A stretch of DNA of 64,000 bases from Hydrogenophaga sp. NFH-34 (GTDB lineage Bacteria > Pseudomonadota > Gammaproteobacteria > Burkholderiales > Burkholderiaceae_C): contig NZ_JACBGE010000004.1 in NCBI RefSeq assembly GCF_021401345.1, forward strand, positions 124,001 through 188,000. Direction: 5' to 3'. Shown one piece after another: positions 9,205 to 18,246 of the stretch; position 1 is the stretch's first letter, and the number at the start of each line of letters is the position of its first letter. A model generated the notes under the pieces. That model made no database searches. It was not told where the DNA came from and saw nothing but the letters and a program-made list of their open reading frames with translations. Made by a program: the position numbers and the translations under genes.

Positions 9205-10443
9205 TCAGAAAACCGTGCCATCGCTGTCGATGGCCAGAGGCGGCAGACCGCCTCGCAAACGTTGTGCCAGCACGCGGCCGGCCGCCCAGGTGCCCCCTTC
9301 GAGCACGCAGGCCAGGGGCAGGCGCTCCGGGGTCAGCCGCAGTTCGCCGCGCACCAGCGGGGCCAGCTCGTCGAGCAGGGCCACCGTGAGCGCGCGCCAT
9401 TCCACGATGAAGGGATCGCCCACCTGCCAGGTGCGGGTGGTGGCGTCGGGCGGCAGGGGCTGAAGCACGCCGGCGTCGAGCAGCAGACCGCCGTTGCGGT
9501 ATTCGGGCAGGCCGGTCAGGGCATCGAGCCCCTGCACCGCCACGCCCGCCCATTCGAAGGGCTCCAGCAGCGAATAGGTCAGCCACTGCGACAGCTTGTG
9601 GAACGGCATCCAGCCGCGCGTGAGCCCCGGGCCTGCCACGGCCGGGTGCGGCCAGCAATCGCCCAGCGACACGCCGTCGATGGCGTTCTGCGCCGGCCAG
9701 ATGTCCGACAGCGTGTCCAGCAGCGCCTGCAGCACGTCGTGCGCCTCGATGGCCCGCCGCTCGGTCCCCACCAGCGCATCGAACAGCCCACCCGGCCGGC
9801 CCAGCGGGCCGAAGCTGCCGGGCTGCGCCGCCAGCACCTCGCCCAGGCGGCGCAGCAGCGCGGCGCGCCCTTCCAGCCCGATCAGCGGGTTGTCGGCCCC
9901 CACCTGGAAAGCCGCCCCGAGCCGTTCGGCGGTCACGGCGCGCAAGCCGGCCGCATCCGCGCGCAGCGGCTGTTCGGGATCGCTGGAGAACAGCCCTGCC
10001 ACGAAGGCGTGGAAGCTGGCCACGCCCAGGCCCTCGGAGCGGGTAAAGCGCTGGCCGCTGCCGGCCTCCTGGTAGCCCCAGGCCGCGCCCGCACCGGCAT
10101 CGAGCAACACGCTCACCAGCGCCAGATCGATCTGTGCCCGCGCGCGCGCCGCAGCCGGCACCGCACCCAGCAGCACATCCAGCTGGCCGGCGCGGTCCAC
10201 CCCGCCGGCCTCGAAGTGGCGCCAGCGGCTGTGGTACGGAATGCGCAGATCCGGGTAGCGCGAACGCGTGACCTCGGCCACGGTGCGCGCCGCCTCCGGC
10301 AGGGCGCCGTCGTGGATGGCAAAAAACGCCGATTCGCCGCGCCGCGCCAGCGCCAGCAAGGCATGGGCGCGTTCGCGGATGGCGGTGGTGGCACGCAGCG
10401 CCTGCGCCGCGCCCGCCGCAGTGGTGGTGTCGGTATCGGCCAT
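9205..10443 (-). CDS. URC4/DUF1688 family uracil catabolism protein
   Basis: 412 residues from ATG 10443, only 2 bases after the stop of the URC1-like gene. Recognised as DUF1688 (URC4/urg3) by segments such as SRYPDLRIPYHSRWRHFEAGG, AGAAWGYQEAGSGQ, RSEGLGVASFHAF and LTYSLLEPFEWAGV, and by the C-terminal ACVLEGGTWAAGR. In yeast URC4 is required for uracil use as nitrogen source, but its chemistry is not defined. The pairing with a URC1-like protein and UPRT in one run repeats the eukaryotic gene set, so the same pathway is inferred here. No signal peptide or membrane segment is seen. Confidence 0.88.
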   Translation of the reverse strand: MADTDTTTAAGAAQALRATTAIRERAHALLALARRGESAFFAIHDGALPEAARTVAEVTRSRYPDLRIPYHSRWRHFEAGGVDRAGQLDVLLGAVPAAARARAQIDLALVSVLLDAGAGAAWGYQEAGSGQRFTRSEGLGVASFHAFVAGLFSSDPEQPLRADAAGLRAVTAERLGAAFQVGADNPLIGLEGRAALLRRLGEVLAAQPGSFGPLGRPGGLFDALVGTERRAIEAHDVLQALLDTLSDIWPAQNAIDGVSLGDCWPHPAVAGPGLTRGWMPFHKLSQWLTYSLLEPFEWAGVAVQGLDALTGLPEYRNGGLLLDAGVLQPLPPDATTRTWQVGDPFIVEWRALTVALLDELAPLVRGELRLTPERLPLACVLEGGTWAAGRVLAQRLRGGLPPLAIDSDGTVF

Positions 10444-10445
10444 GC

Positions 10446-11762
<1,317 letters not shown>

Positions 11763-11822
11763 GAAAGGCCTCCTCAGAAAAAGGCGCAGGGGGACACGGG
11801 GTGCCGGTATGAGCCGGTTTTT

Positions 11823-11838
11823 TGGACCAACTGGTCAA
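11823..11838. promoter_or_regulatory. RutR-like operator upstream of URC operon
   Basis: TGGACCA-AC-TGGTCAA matches the Escherichia coli RutR consensus TTGACCA-NN-TGGTCAA at every fixed position but one. RutR is the uracil-responsive TetR-family regulator of pyrimidine degradation. The site lies 61-76 bases before the first codon of the URC1-like gene, where a repressor would block the promoter. A GntR-type site (TGGTCNNACCA-like) is an alternative reading. No regulator gene lies next to it. Confidence 0.55.
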
Positions 11839-11914
11839 AACCGTAACAAAAACCATGCCACACGTCGACAGCGGATTTGCCCCAATGCGGTGCACCTTGC
11901 GCGGAGCGACCGTT

Positions 11915-12412
11915 TCAGCCCTGCCCCATTTCAGCTTCCCCTGGCGCCCCCCGGGTGCCCACCTGCAGGCGCACACGAGGCGGCTGTCCGGACAGCTGCA
12001 CGCCATACCCCAGCCGCCGCCCCATCGCCACCAGTGCCCCATGCCCGTGGTGGCCCAGCAGGCAGTGCAGTTCGGTGTCGGCCCGGCAGACCGCGGCCGA
12101 CAGCAAGGCCGAGCCGAGCCCGAGGCGGCGCACGGGCCGCTGCACGCTCAGCGCCAGCTCCCAGGCCCCGGGTTCGGCCGTGGGCACCAGTTGCAGGGCG
12201 GCCAGCAGGCCTGCTCCGGTTCGCCGGCGCCAGCCCCACCAGCGCTGGGCCGGCCAGGAAATGTCGCGCACCCAGTTCCGCAGCGCGGCGTCGCCCAGCG
12301 TGCAACCGAAGCGGGCGTACCGGTCGTCGGCGTCCAGGGCCAGCAGGTGCACCGCCAGCGCGCGGCGGTCCTCCGCTGACAGCGGCACGAGCTCAAGCGT
12401 CGACCGCCACAT
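11915..12412 (-). CDS. GNAT-family N-acetyltransferase-like protein
   Basis: 165 residues. Features seen: an N-terminal LVPLSAEDRRALAVHLLALDADDRYARFG, typical of a GNAT subgroup, a central beta-strand region (LLAALQLVP...WELALSV), and a possible acetyl-CoA loop RPVRRLGLGSALLSAAV (Q/RxxGxG/A). It overlaps the thioesterase gene by 20 bases, so the two are probably co-transcribed behind the cobalamin riboswitch. Substrate unknown. Assignment rests on weak but coherent motifs. Confidence 0.65.
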   Translation of the reverse strand: MWRSTLELVPLSAEDRRALAVHLLALDADDRYARFGCTLGDAALRNWVRDISWPAQRWWGWRRRTGAGLLAALQLVPTAEPGAWELALSVQRPVRRLGLGSALLSAAVCRADTELHCLLGHHGHGALVAMGRRLGYGVQLSGQPPRVRLQVGTRGAPGEAEMGQG

Positions 12413-13172
12413 AGACCAGCTCCGCCGATGTGCAGCGGTGGCGCCCCCCGGTGACCGGCGACTCGGCCCAGAGCTCGACCTGCACCCGCACCGAACGCTG
12501 GCCGGTGCCCGTCACGCGCGCCGTGACCTCGACCACATCGCCGACGACGGCGGGCGCGACGAAGTCCATGCGTTCGCTCGCGGCCATCACCACGCTGCGC
12601 CGCACCTGCCGCGTGGCCGCAACGAACCCGGCCTTGGCCATCCAGGCCATGGCCGGCCCGCCGTGCAGCACGCCACGGTGGTTGGCATGGCCCGGGAACA
12701 CGATTTCGGCCACCCGTGCCCAGCCCGCCGGCGAGGCGCCATCGGCCGGACCGTCCGCCGCCTCCGGCGCGATGGCGGTGGCCGGTTCGGTCCCGGCCTG
12801 GCGCACCATCACGAATTCGCCGCGCAGGCAGTGCACCCGCTCGCCGCTGAGCAGGTCTTCGGCCGTCAGACTGGCTTCCACGGTGGCCGAACGGCGGCCG
12901 CGCTGCAGCACGCGGGCCTGGCATTCGACCGCAAAACCGGCCGGCGCGGGCGACGCGAAGTCCAGGCGCCCCACGGCGGCGGTGACCACCGCGCCGCGCA
13001 GCGCCTTGCTGCCCATGATGAACGCCAGGCGGTCGAGCATGGCCAACGCCGCACCGCCGAACAGCGTGCCGTGGTGGTTGGATTGGTCGGGCCACACCAG
13101 GTCGACCACGACCAGGGGGGTGGGCAGCGCCGCCGCGGATGCGGGCGCCGGGAAAACGACAGATTCGGACAA
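12393..13172 (-). CDS. acyl-CoA thioesterase, double hotdog (cytosolic ACOT/YciA type)
   Basis: 259 residues from a TTG codon at 13172, chosen because GGAGGT lies 5 bases upstream; longer ATG-free extensions run into the riboswitch. Two hotdog domains are visible. The first starts VDLVWPDQSNHHGTLFGGAALAMLDRLAF and the second EIVFPGHANHRGVLHGGPAMAWMAKAGF, each with the N-H-x-G-x-L-x-G-G motif of acyl-CoA thioesterases, and each followed by VGRLDFASPA or SERMDFVAPA. It hydrolyses acyl-CoA in the cytoplasm. A cobalamin riboswitch lies 178 bases upstream in the same direction, unexpected for this family. Confidence 0.85.
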   Translation of the reverse strand: MSESVVFPAPASAAALPTPLVVVDLVWPDQSNHHGTLFGGAALAMLDRLAFIMGSKALRGAVVTAAVGRLDFASPAPAGFAVECQARVLQRGRRSATVEASLTAEDLLSGERVHCLRGEFVMVRQAGTEPATAIAPEAADGPADGASPAGWARVAEIVFPGHANHRGVLHGGPAMAWMAKAGFVAATRQVRRSVVMAASERMDFVAPAVVGDVVEVTARVTGTGQRSVRVQVELWAESPVTGGRHRCTSAELVYVAVDA

Positions 13173-13178
13173 GACAGA

Positions 13179-13194
13179 CCTCCGTTGAAGGAGG
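13179..13194 (-). promoter_or_regulatory. hairpin that would sequester the thioesterase ribosome site
   Basis: On the minus strand CCTCC-ttcaac-GGAGG forms a 5-bp stem whose 3' arm is the Shine-Dalgarno of the thioesterase TTG start. It could serve as the translational expression platform of the upstream cobalamin riboswitch. This is inferred from base pairing by eye only. Confidence 0.4.
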
Positions 13195-13349
13195 CGAAGC
13201 GCACACCGATCGCAAGACGGCCTCCGCGCGCGAGCCCGCCCGGATGCCCGCAGCACGGAGCGCCACGGCAGCGGTAGACAAGGGTTTGCCACGCGGAACG
13301 GTCCCGCTCCGGGACACCCCGCCCAGGCACAGACACACACACCGCCCCG

Positions 13350-13510
13350 TGGCAGGTCTCCTGGCTCTCGGGTCGTCGTCCGCTGCCAGCCTTCCCGGCA
13401 CGAAGCCAGTGGCGTGGAGGGCAGCGGACTCGCCGATCACAGTTGCGGGGGCAGCCACAGACTGGGTTGGTGACCAACCGTTCTGTCGTTCCCTTTTCAT
13501 TCTTGCGGTG
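13350..13510 (-). promoter_or_regulatory. cobalamin (B12) riboswitch
   Basis: Reading the minus strand, the conserved blocks occur in order: AAGGGAACGA, a GGTTGGT/ACCAACC stem, GCTGCCCCCGCAACTGTGA (the invariant CCGCAACTGT core near 13440), GCCACTGG, TGCCGGGAAGG, and the closing AGCCAGGAGACCTGCC at 13351-13366. This is a full-length adenosyl/hydroxocobalamin aptamer. The next gene in its direction is the acyl-CoA thioesterase, not a B12 transport or synthesis gene. The stretch 13173-13583 holds no gene; apart from the aptamer it has a GTCCCG-gag-CGGGAC hairpin near 13306-13320 and the ribosome-site hairpin. Boundaries are approximate. Confidence 0.9.
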
Positions 13511-13583
13511 GGGCAAGAAACCGCGGGGCCGGCGCAGTATACGGCCGCTCTGTGCCGCCGGGCCGGCCGGCCCCGGGGGTCGG

Positions 13584-13703
13584 TCAGCGCTGCGGCGCGC
13601 GCTTTTTCGCGGCCTCGTCGTCCATCAGCTCGTACCACATGGCGTTGAGCACGGCAAAAGCGGCGGCCAGCAACAGGCCGAGGATCCAGGCGAAGTACCA
13701 CAT
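13584..13703 (-). CDS. cydX: cytochrome bd-I accessory subunit CydX
   Basis: 39 residues: MWYFAWILGLLLAAAFAV, then LNAMWYELMDD and a basic tail. The start MWYFxWILG and the single transmembrane helix followed by W-x-E are diagnostic of CydX, which stabilises the heme region of the bd oxidase. It begins 28 bases after cydB ends and completes the cydDCABX order. Confidence 0.93.
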   Translation of the reverse strand: MWYFAWILGLLLAAAFAVLNAMWYELMDDEAAKKRAPQR

Positions 13704-13731
13704 GAGGATGTCCTTTCAGGGTCTGGTGGGG

Positions 13732-14886
13732 TCAGTAGGCGTGGTCGCCATGGGTGATGTCGCGGGTGCGCACCTTGCCCCACATGACGCGGTACACCCA
13801 GCTCGTGTAGGCCAGGATCAGCGGCACGAAGATCACCGCGCACACCAGCATGATGAACAGGGTCTTGTGGCTCGACGAAGCGTCCCAGACCATCAGCGCC
13901 GAGCGCAGGTCGATCGACGAAGGCACGATGAAGGGGAACATCGACGCGCCCACGCTCAGGATGATGCCGGCGATGCCCAGCCCGCTGAACACCACCGTGA
14001 GGCCTTCCCAGCGCGCGCGCAGGCCCAGCAGCGCCGCCAGCGTGCCGGCAAAGCCCAGCGCCGGAGCCAGCAGGGTCCAGGGGTGCTGCTGGTAGTTGCT
14101 GAACCAGGCGCCCGCCACGCCGGCGGTCACGGTCTTGAGCAGCGGATTGGACGGGCCATTGGCCAGGTGCGGGCTGCTCAACTGGTAGCCGGCCACGAAG
14201 GCCCACAGCAGCCACCCGGCCAGCGCGTACAGCACCAGGGTGCCCAGGGCCGCCAGCGAGGCGAAGCGGCGTGCCCGCTCGGCCACGGTGCCTTCGGTCT
14301 TGAGCGTCAGCCAGGCGCCGCCGTGCATGACCAGCATGGCCACCGACACCAGACCGCACAGCACCGCATACGGGTTGAGCAGGCCGAAGAACGTGCCTTC
14401 GTAGATCATCCGCATGTCATCGGTGAAGCGGAACGGCACGCCCTGCAGCACGTTGCCGATGGCCACGCCGAAGATCAGCGCCGGCACGAAGCCGCCGACG
14501 AACAGCGCCCAGTCCCAGGCGCTGCGCCAGGTCGCGCTTTCGCGCTTGCTGCGGTACTTGAAGCCCACCGGCCGCAGGATGAGCGCGAACAGCGCCGCAA
14601 ACATGGCGAGGTAGAAGCCCGAGAAAGACATGGCGTAGATGTGGGGCCAGGCCGCGAAGATCGCGCCGCCGCCGAGCACCAGCCAGACCTGGTTGCCTTC
14701 CCACACCGGGCCGATGGTGTTGATGACGACACGCCGCTCCAGATCGGTGCGGGCGACGAAGGGCAGCAGCGCACCGACCCCGAGGTCGAAGCCGTCGGTG
14801 ACGGCAAAGCCGATCAGCAGCACACCGAGCAGCAGCCACCAGATGACACGCAGGACGTCGTAGTCCAGAAGGGTATGAAGAATCAT
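13732..14886 (-). CDS. cydB: cytochrome bd ubiquinol oxidase subunit II
   Basis: 384 residues, normal for CydB. Starts MILHTLLDYDVLRVIWWLLLGVLLIGFAVTDGFDLGVGALLPFV, with the GFDLG motif, followed by GPVWEGNQVWLVLGGGAIFAAWP and a series of hydrophobic helices. CydB is the structural partner of CydA in the quinol:O2 oxidoreductase of the inner membrane. The gene follows cydA by 33 bases and precedes cydX. Confidence 0.97.
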   Translation of the reverse strand: MILHTLLDYDVLRVIWWLLLGVLLIGFAVTDGFDLGVGALLPFVARTDLERRVVINTIGPVWEGNQVWLVLGGGAIFAAWPHIYAMSFSGFYLAMFAALFALILRPVGFKYRSKRESATWRSAWDWALFVGGFVPALIFGVAIGNVLQGVPFRFTDDMRMIYEGTFFGLLNPYAVLCGLVSVAMLVMHGGAWLTLKTEGTVAERARRFASLAALGTLVLYALAGWLLWAFVAGYQLSSPHLANGPSNPLLKTVTAGVAGAWFSNYQQHPWTLLAPALGFAGTLAALLGLRARWEGLTVVFSGLGIAGIILSVGASMFPFIVPSSIDLRSALMVWDASSSHKTLFIMLVCAVIFVPLILAYTSWVYRVMWGKVRTRDITHGDHAY

Positions 14887-14919
14887 GGAATTTCTCCGCA
14901 GTGAGCGTGGGTGGGGCGG

Positions 14920-16503
14920 TCAGGCGGTGTGCACCTTGCCGATGAGGGGCACGTCGGCGCCGGCAGCCGGCGGGGCGTCCGGCTCGGGGCCTTTGCGGAT
15001 GGCCTTGAGCATGAGCTTCATCTCCACCACGATCAGCACCGTGTAGATGGCCACGAAGCCCAGCAGCGTGAACAGCACGGTGCTGGCGCCGAGTTCGGAC
15101 ACGGCCACAGCCGTGGGCAGAACACCTTCCACCGCCCAGGGCTGGCGGCCCAGTTCGGCCACGATCCAGCCGGCTTCGGCGGCGATCCAGGGCAAGGGAA
15201 TCGACCACACCGCCAGCTTGAGCAGCCAGGGGTGGGCATCCAGGCGGCGGCGCGCCGACAGCCAGAAGAACGTGGCCGTGAGCACGATGAAGAACAGCCC
15301 CAGGCCGACCATCAGGCGGAAGGACCAGAACAGCGGCGCCACCTGGGGCACGGTGTCCCAGGCCGCCTTCTCGATCTGCGCCTCCGTGGCCTGGCGCGGG
15401 TCGTCCACATAGGGCTTGAGCAGCAGGGCGTAGCCCAGCGAACGCCCTTGTGCGTCAAACGCCTGTTGCAGGTCCGACGGGATGGGCACGCCCGCGCCCA
15501 GCGCGCGGATCTTCTGCAGCGTGTCGTAGGCCTGCTGGCCTTCGCGGATGCGGCCCTTGGCGGCCGTCACCAGGTCTTCGATGCCGGTGATCTCTTCGGT
15601 CAGCGAGCGCGTACCGATGAGGCCCATGACCCAGGGAATGTGCACCGCGTAGTGGGTCTGGCGCGCGGCCTGGTCGGGCAGACCGATGGCGGTGAACGAA
15701 GCCGGTGCCGGCTCGGTCTTCCACATGGCTTCGATGGCCGCCAGCTTCATCTTCTGGTGTTCGCTCGTGGCGTAACCGCTTTCATCGCCCAGCACCACCA
15801 CCGACAGCGCAGCGGCCAGGCCGAACGAAGCCGCCACCGTCATCGAGCGCTTGGCCAGTTCGGTGTGCCGGCCCTTGAGCACGTACCAGGCCGACACGCC
15901 CAGCACAAACAGCGCGGCCACGGTGTAGCCGGCCGACACCGTGTGCACGAACTTGGCCTGCGCCACCGGGTTGAACAGCACCTCGTAGAAGCTGTCCACC
16001 TCCATGCGCAGGGTCTGCGGGTTGAGCTTGGCGCCCACGGGGTTCTGCATCCAGCCGTTGGCGATCAGGATCCACAGGGCCGAGAAGTTGGTGCCCAGCG
16101 CGACCAGCCAGGTCACCACGCAGTGCGCCACCTTGGACATGCGCTCCCAGCCGAAGAAGAACATGCCGACAAAGGTGGCTTCCAGGAAGAAGGCCATCAG
16201 CCCTTCGATGGCCAGCGGTGCGCCGAAGATGTCGCCCACGTAGTGGCTGTAGTAGCTCCAGTTCATGCCGAACTGGAACTCCATGACGATGCCTGTGGAG
16301 ACACCGAGCGCGAAGTTGATGCCGAACAGCACGCCCCAGAATTTGGTCATCTGCCGCCAGATGGGGCGGCCGGTCATCACGTAGACGGTCTCCATGATGG
16401 CCAGCAGGATCGACAGCCCGAGCGTGAGCGGTACGAACAGAAAGTGGTAGAGCGCAGTCATCGCGAACTGCAGCCTTGACAGGCCGACGATGTCGAGATC
16501 CAT
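14920..16503 (-). CDS. cydA: cytochrome bd ubiquinol oxidase subunit I
   Basis: 527 residues from ATG 16503 (MDLDIVGLSRLQFAMTALYHFLFVPLTLG), chosen for the GAAAGGAAACC ribosome site and the standard CydA N-terminus. Heme b595 ligand His is in LYHFLFVP. EGLMAFFLEATFVG carries the two conserved Glu residues, and GRQPWAVEGVLPT is the quinol-oxidase hallmark. The length fits the long Q-loop class. Oxidises ubiquinol and reduces O2 with high affinity, without proton pumping. It is the canonical bd oxidase, in contrast to the divergent CydA-like proteins encoded near 22000-24600. Confidence 0.97.
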   Translation of the reverse strand: MDLDIVGLSRLQFAMTALYHFLFVPLTLGLSILLAIMETVYVMTGRPIWRQMTKFWGVLFGINFALGVSTGIVMEFQFGMNWSYYSHYVGDIFGAPLAIEGLMAFFLEATFVGMFFFGWERMSKVAHCVVTWLVALGTNFSALWILIANGWMQNPVGAKLNPQTLRMEVDSFYEVLFNPVAQAKFVHTVSAGYTVAALFVLGVSAWYVLKGRHTELAKRSMTVAASFGLAAALSVVVLGDESGYATSEHQKMKLAAIEAMWKTEPAPASFTAIGLPDQAARQTHYAVHIPWVMGLIGTRSLTEEITGIEDLVTAAKGRIREGQQAYDTLQKIRALGAGVPIPSDLQQAFDAQGRSLGYALLLKPYVDDPRQATEAQIEKAAWDTVPQVAPLFWSFRLMVGLGLFFIVLTATFFWLSARRRLDAHPWLLKLAVWSIPLPWIAAEAGWIVAELGRQPWAVEGVLPTAVAVSELGASTVLFTLLGFVAIYTVLIVVEMKLMLKAIRKGPEPDAPPAAGADVPLIGKVHTA

Positions 16504-16551
16504 GGCAGGTTTCCTTTCGAGGGGATCAGATCGAGAACACAAAAAAATCAG

Positions 16552-18246
16552 TCAATCGGGCCGCAAGGCCTGCAAGGCAGCGGCAAATCCGGCCGAGCCC
16601 CGGCGCAGGTCGTCGACCAGACGGCCCTGCCGGAACACCAGCAGGCGGTCGGCCAGCGCGGCCTCGCGCCGCAGATGGGTGGCGATCAGCAGCGTCCGCC
16701 CCTGGGCGTGGGACCGCAGCCGCTGCAACACGTCGCGCGCAATGGGTGGGTCCAGGCCTTCGGTCGGTTCGTCCAGCAACCACAGCGGGGTCGGGCGCAG
16801 CAGCAGCCGGGCCAGCGCCAGGCGGCGCATCTGCCCACCCGACAGCCCCAGCCCGCCTTCGCCCAGCGGCGTGTCCAGCCCGTTGGGCAGCGCCCGCACG
16901 TCGGCCGCCAGGCCGGCCGCGTCGAGCACCGCCCACAGCCGCTCATCGTGGGCCTGCGGATCGGCCAGCCGCAGGTTGTCGCGCAGGCTGTCCTGAAACA
17001 GTTCGGTCCGCTGGGTGAGCCAGGTGCTGGGCAGCGCGCACGCCGTGCCAGCAGACGGCCGCAGCTCGGCCGCGGCCAGCGCCAGCAGGGTGGACTTGCC
17101 CGCCCCGCTGGGGCCGATCACCGCCACCTGCTCGCCCACCGCGATGTGCAGACTCAAGGGGTGCAGCGTGGGCTGGTGCACACCGAGGTAGGTGGCGCTG
17201 GCCTCGTGCACCACGAGTGCCGCACCGTCGGCAGGCACCGGTTCCGGCGTGGCCGGTGCGCCCTCGCCCGCCTGCAGACGGGGGGCCAGCCGGCGCGCCG
17301 CCAGCCAGCTGCGCCCGGCCTCGATGGCGCCGCGCCGCAGCGCGGCAAAGGGCTCCATCGCCGACAGCGTCACCAGCAGGGCCAGCGCCGCGGCCGGGGC
17401 GTTCAGGGTGCCACGCCCGGCCAGCACGCCGGCCGCCAGCAGCACCCCCGCCAGAGCCAGGGTGCCCGCCACCGAATAGGCCCAGCCGGCCCGGGTTTCG
17501 AGCCGCTGCAGCGCGCGGTCGGCGCGGGCCAGCCGGGCATCGGTCGCGTCCAGTACCGTGCATTGCGCCGCGAGGCGACCGGCCATGGCCAGATCGGTCT
17601 GGCCAGACACCAGATCGATGGCGCGCGAGCGCAACCGCTCCAGGGCCACCGCGCGGCGCCAGGCGGCAGACCGCGCCCGGCGCACCACCAGCGCAGCGAT
17701 GCCCCAGCCCGCCAGCAGCAGCCACAGCGCCAGGGCCAGGCCCAGCCACAGGTCCAGACTGCCCAGCACCCCACCCGCCAGCAGGGCCGCGCCGAACGCG
17801 GCCAGCGCCGGCACCAGCAACCGCAGGTAGAAAACTTCAAGCGCATCGACATCGCCCGTCAGGCGGAACAGCAGCCGTGCCGGCTGCCGCAGCAGCGCCC
17901 GCGCGGCTTCGGGCTGCGCCCAGCCCCGGAACAGTTGTTCGCGCAGCGCGGCCAGCACGGCCAGCGTGGCGTCGTGGGTGACCAGGCGCTCGGCATACCG
18001 CCCGGCCGTGCGCCCCAGGGCCAGCAGCCGGATGGCCGCACTGGGCACGAACACATTGAAAGCCAGCGCACTGGCCGTGGCCAGGCCGGCCAGCGCGGTG
18101 GCGGTGATGAACCAGCCCGAGACCCCCAGCAAGGCGATGCCGGCCAGCACCGTCAGCGTGGCCAGCCCGGCCCCGAGCCACAGACGGCCCCGTGCCGCCT
18201 GCCCGAACAGGCGAGCCACCGGCTGCAGATCCTTCCAGGCCTTCAT
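16552..18246 (-). CDS. cydC: thiol reductant ABC exporter subunit CydC
   Basis: 564 residues: six-helix exporter membrane domain in the first 300 residues, then Walker A GPSGAGKST, signature LSGGQMRRLALARLLL, Walker B LWLLDEPTEGLDP and the H-loop ATHLRRE. Fused permease-ATPase that with CydD exports glutathione/cysteine to the periplasm and is needed for bd oxidase assembly. Overlaps cydD by 4 bases and is followed 48 bases later by cydA. Confidence 0.92.
   Translation of the reverse strand: MKAWKDLQPVARLFGQAARGRLWLGAGLATLTVLAGIALLGVSGWFITATALAGLATASALAFNVFVPSAAIRLLALGRTAGRYAERLVTHDATLAVLAALREQLFRGWAQPEAARALLRQPARLLFRLTGDVDALEVFYLRLLVPALAAFGAALLAGGVLGSLDLWLGLALALWLLLAGWGIAALVVRRARSAAWRRAVALERLRSRAIDLVSGQTDLAMAGRLAAQCTVLDATDARLARADRALQRLETRAGWAYSVAGTLALAGVLLAAGVLAGRGTLNAPAAALALLVTLSAMEPFAALRRGAIEAGRSWLAARRLAPRLQAGEGAPATPEPVPADGAALVVHEASATYLGVHQPTLHPLSLHIAVGEQVAVIGPSGAGKSTLLALAAAELRPSAGTACALPSTWLTQRTELFQDSLRDNLRLADPQAHDERLWAVLDAAGLAADVRALPNGLDTPLGEGGLGLSGGQMRRLALARLLLRPTPLWLLDEPTEGLDPPIARDVLQRLRSHAQGRTLLIATHLRREAALADRLLVFRQGRLVDDLRRGSAGFAAALQALRPD

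Noticed and set aside
13173..13340. Extended N-terminus of the thioesterase up to the riboswitch
   Set aside because: The extension reads Cys/Arg-rich residues unlike the family and would begin at the riboswitch edge; the TTG with GGAGGT upstream fits.
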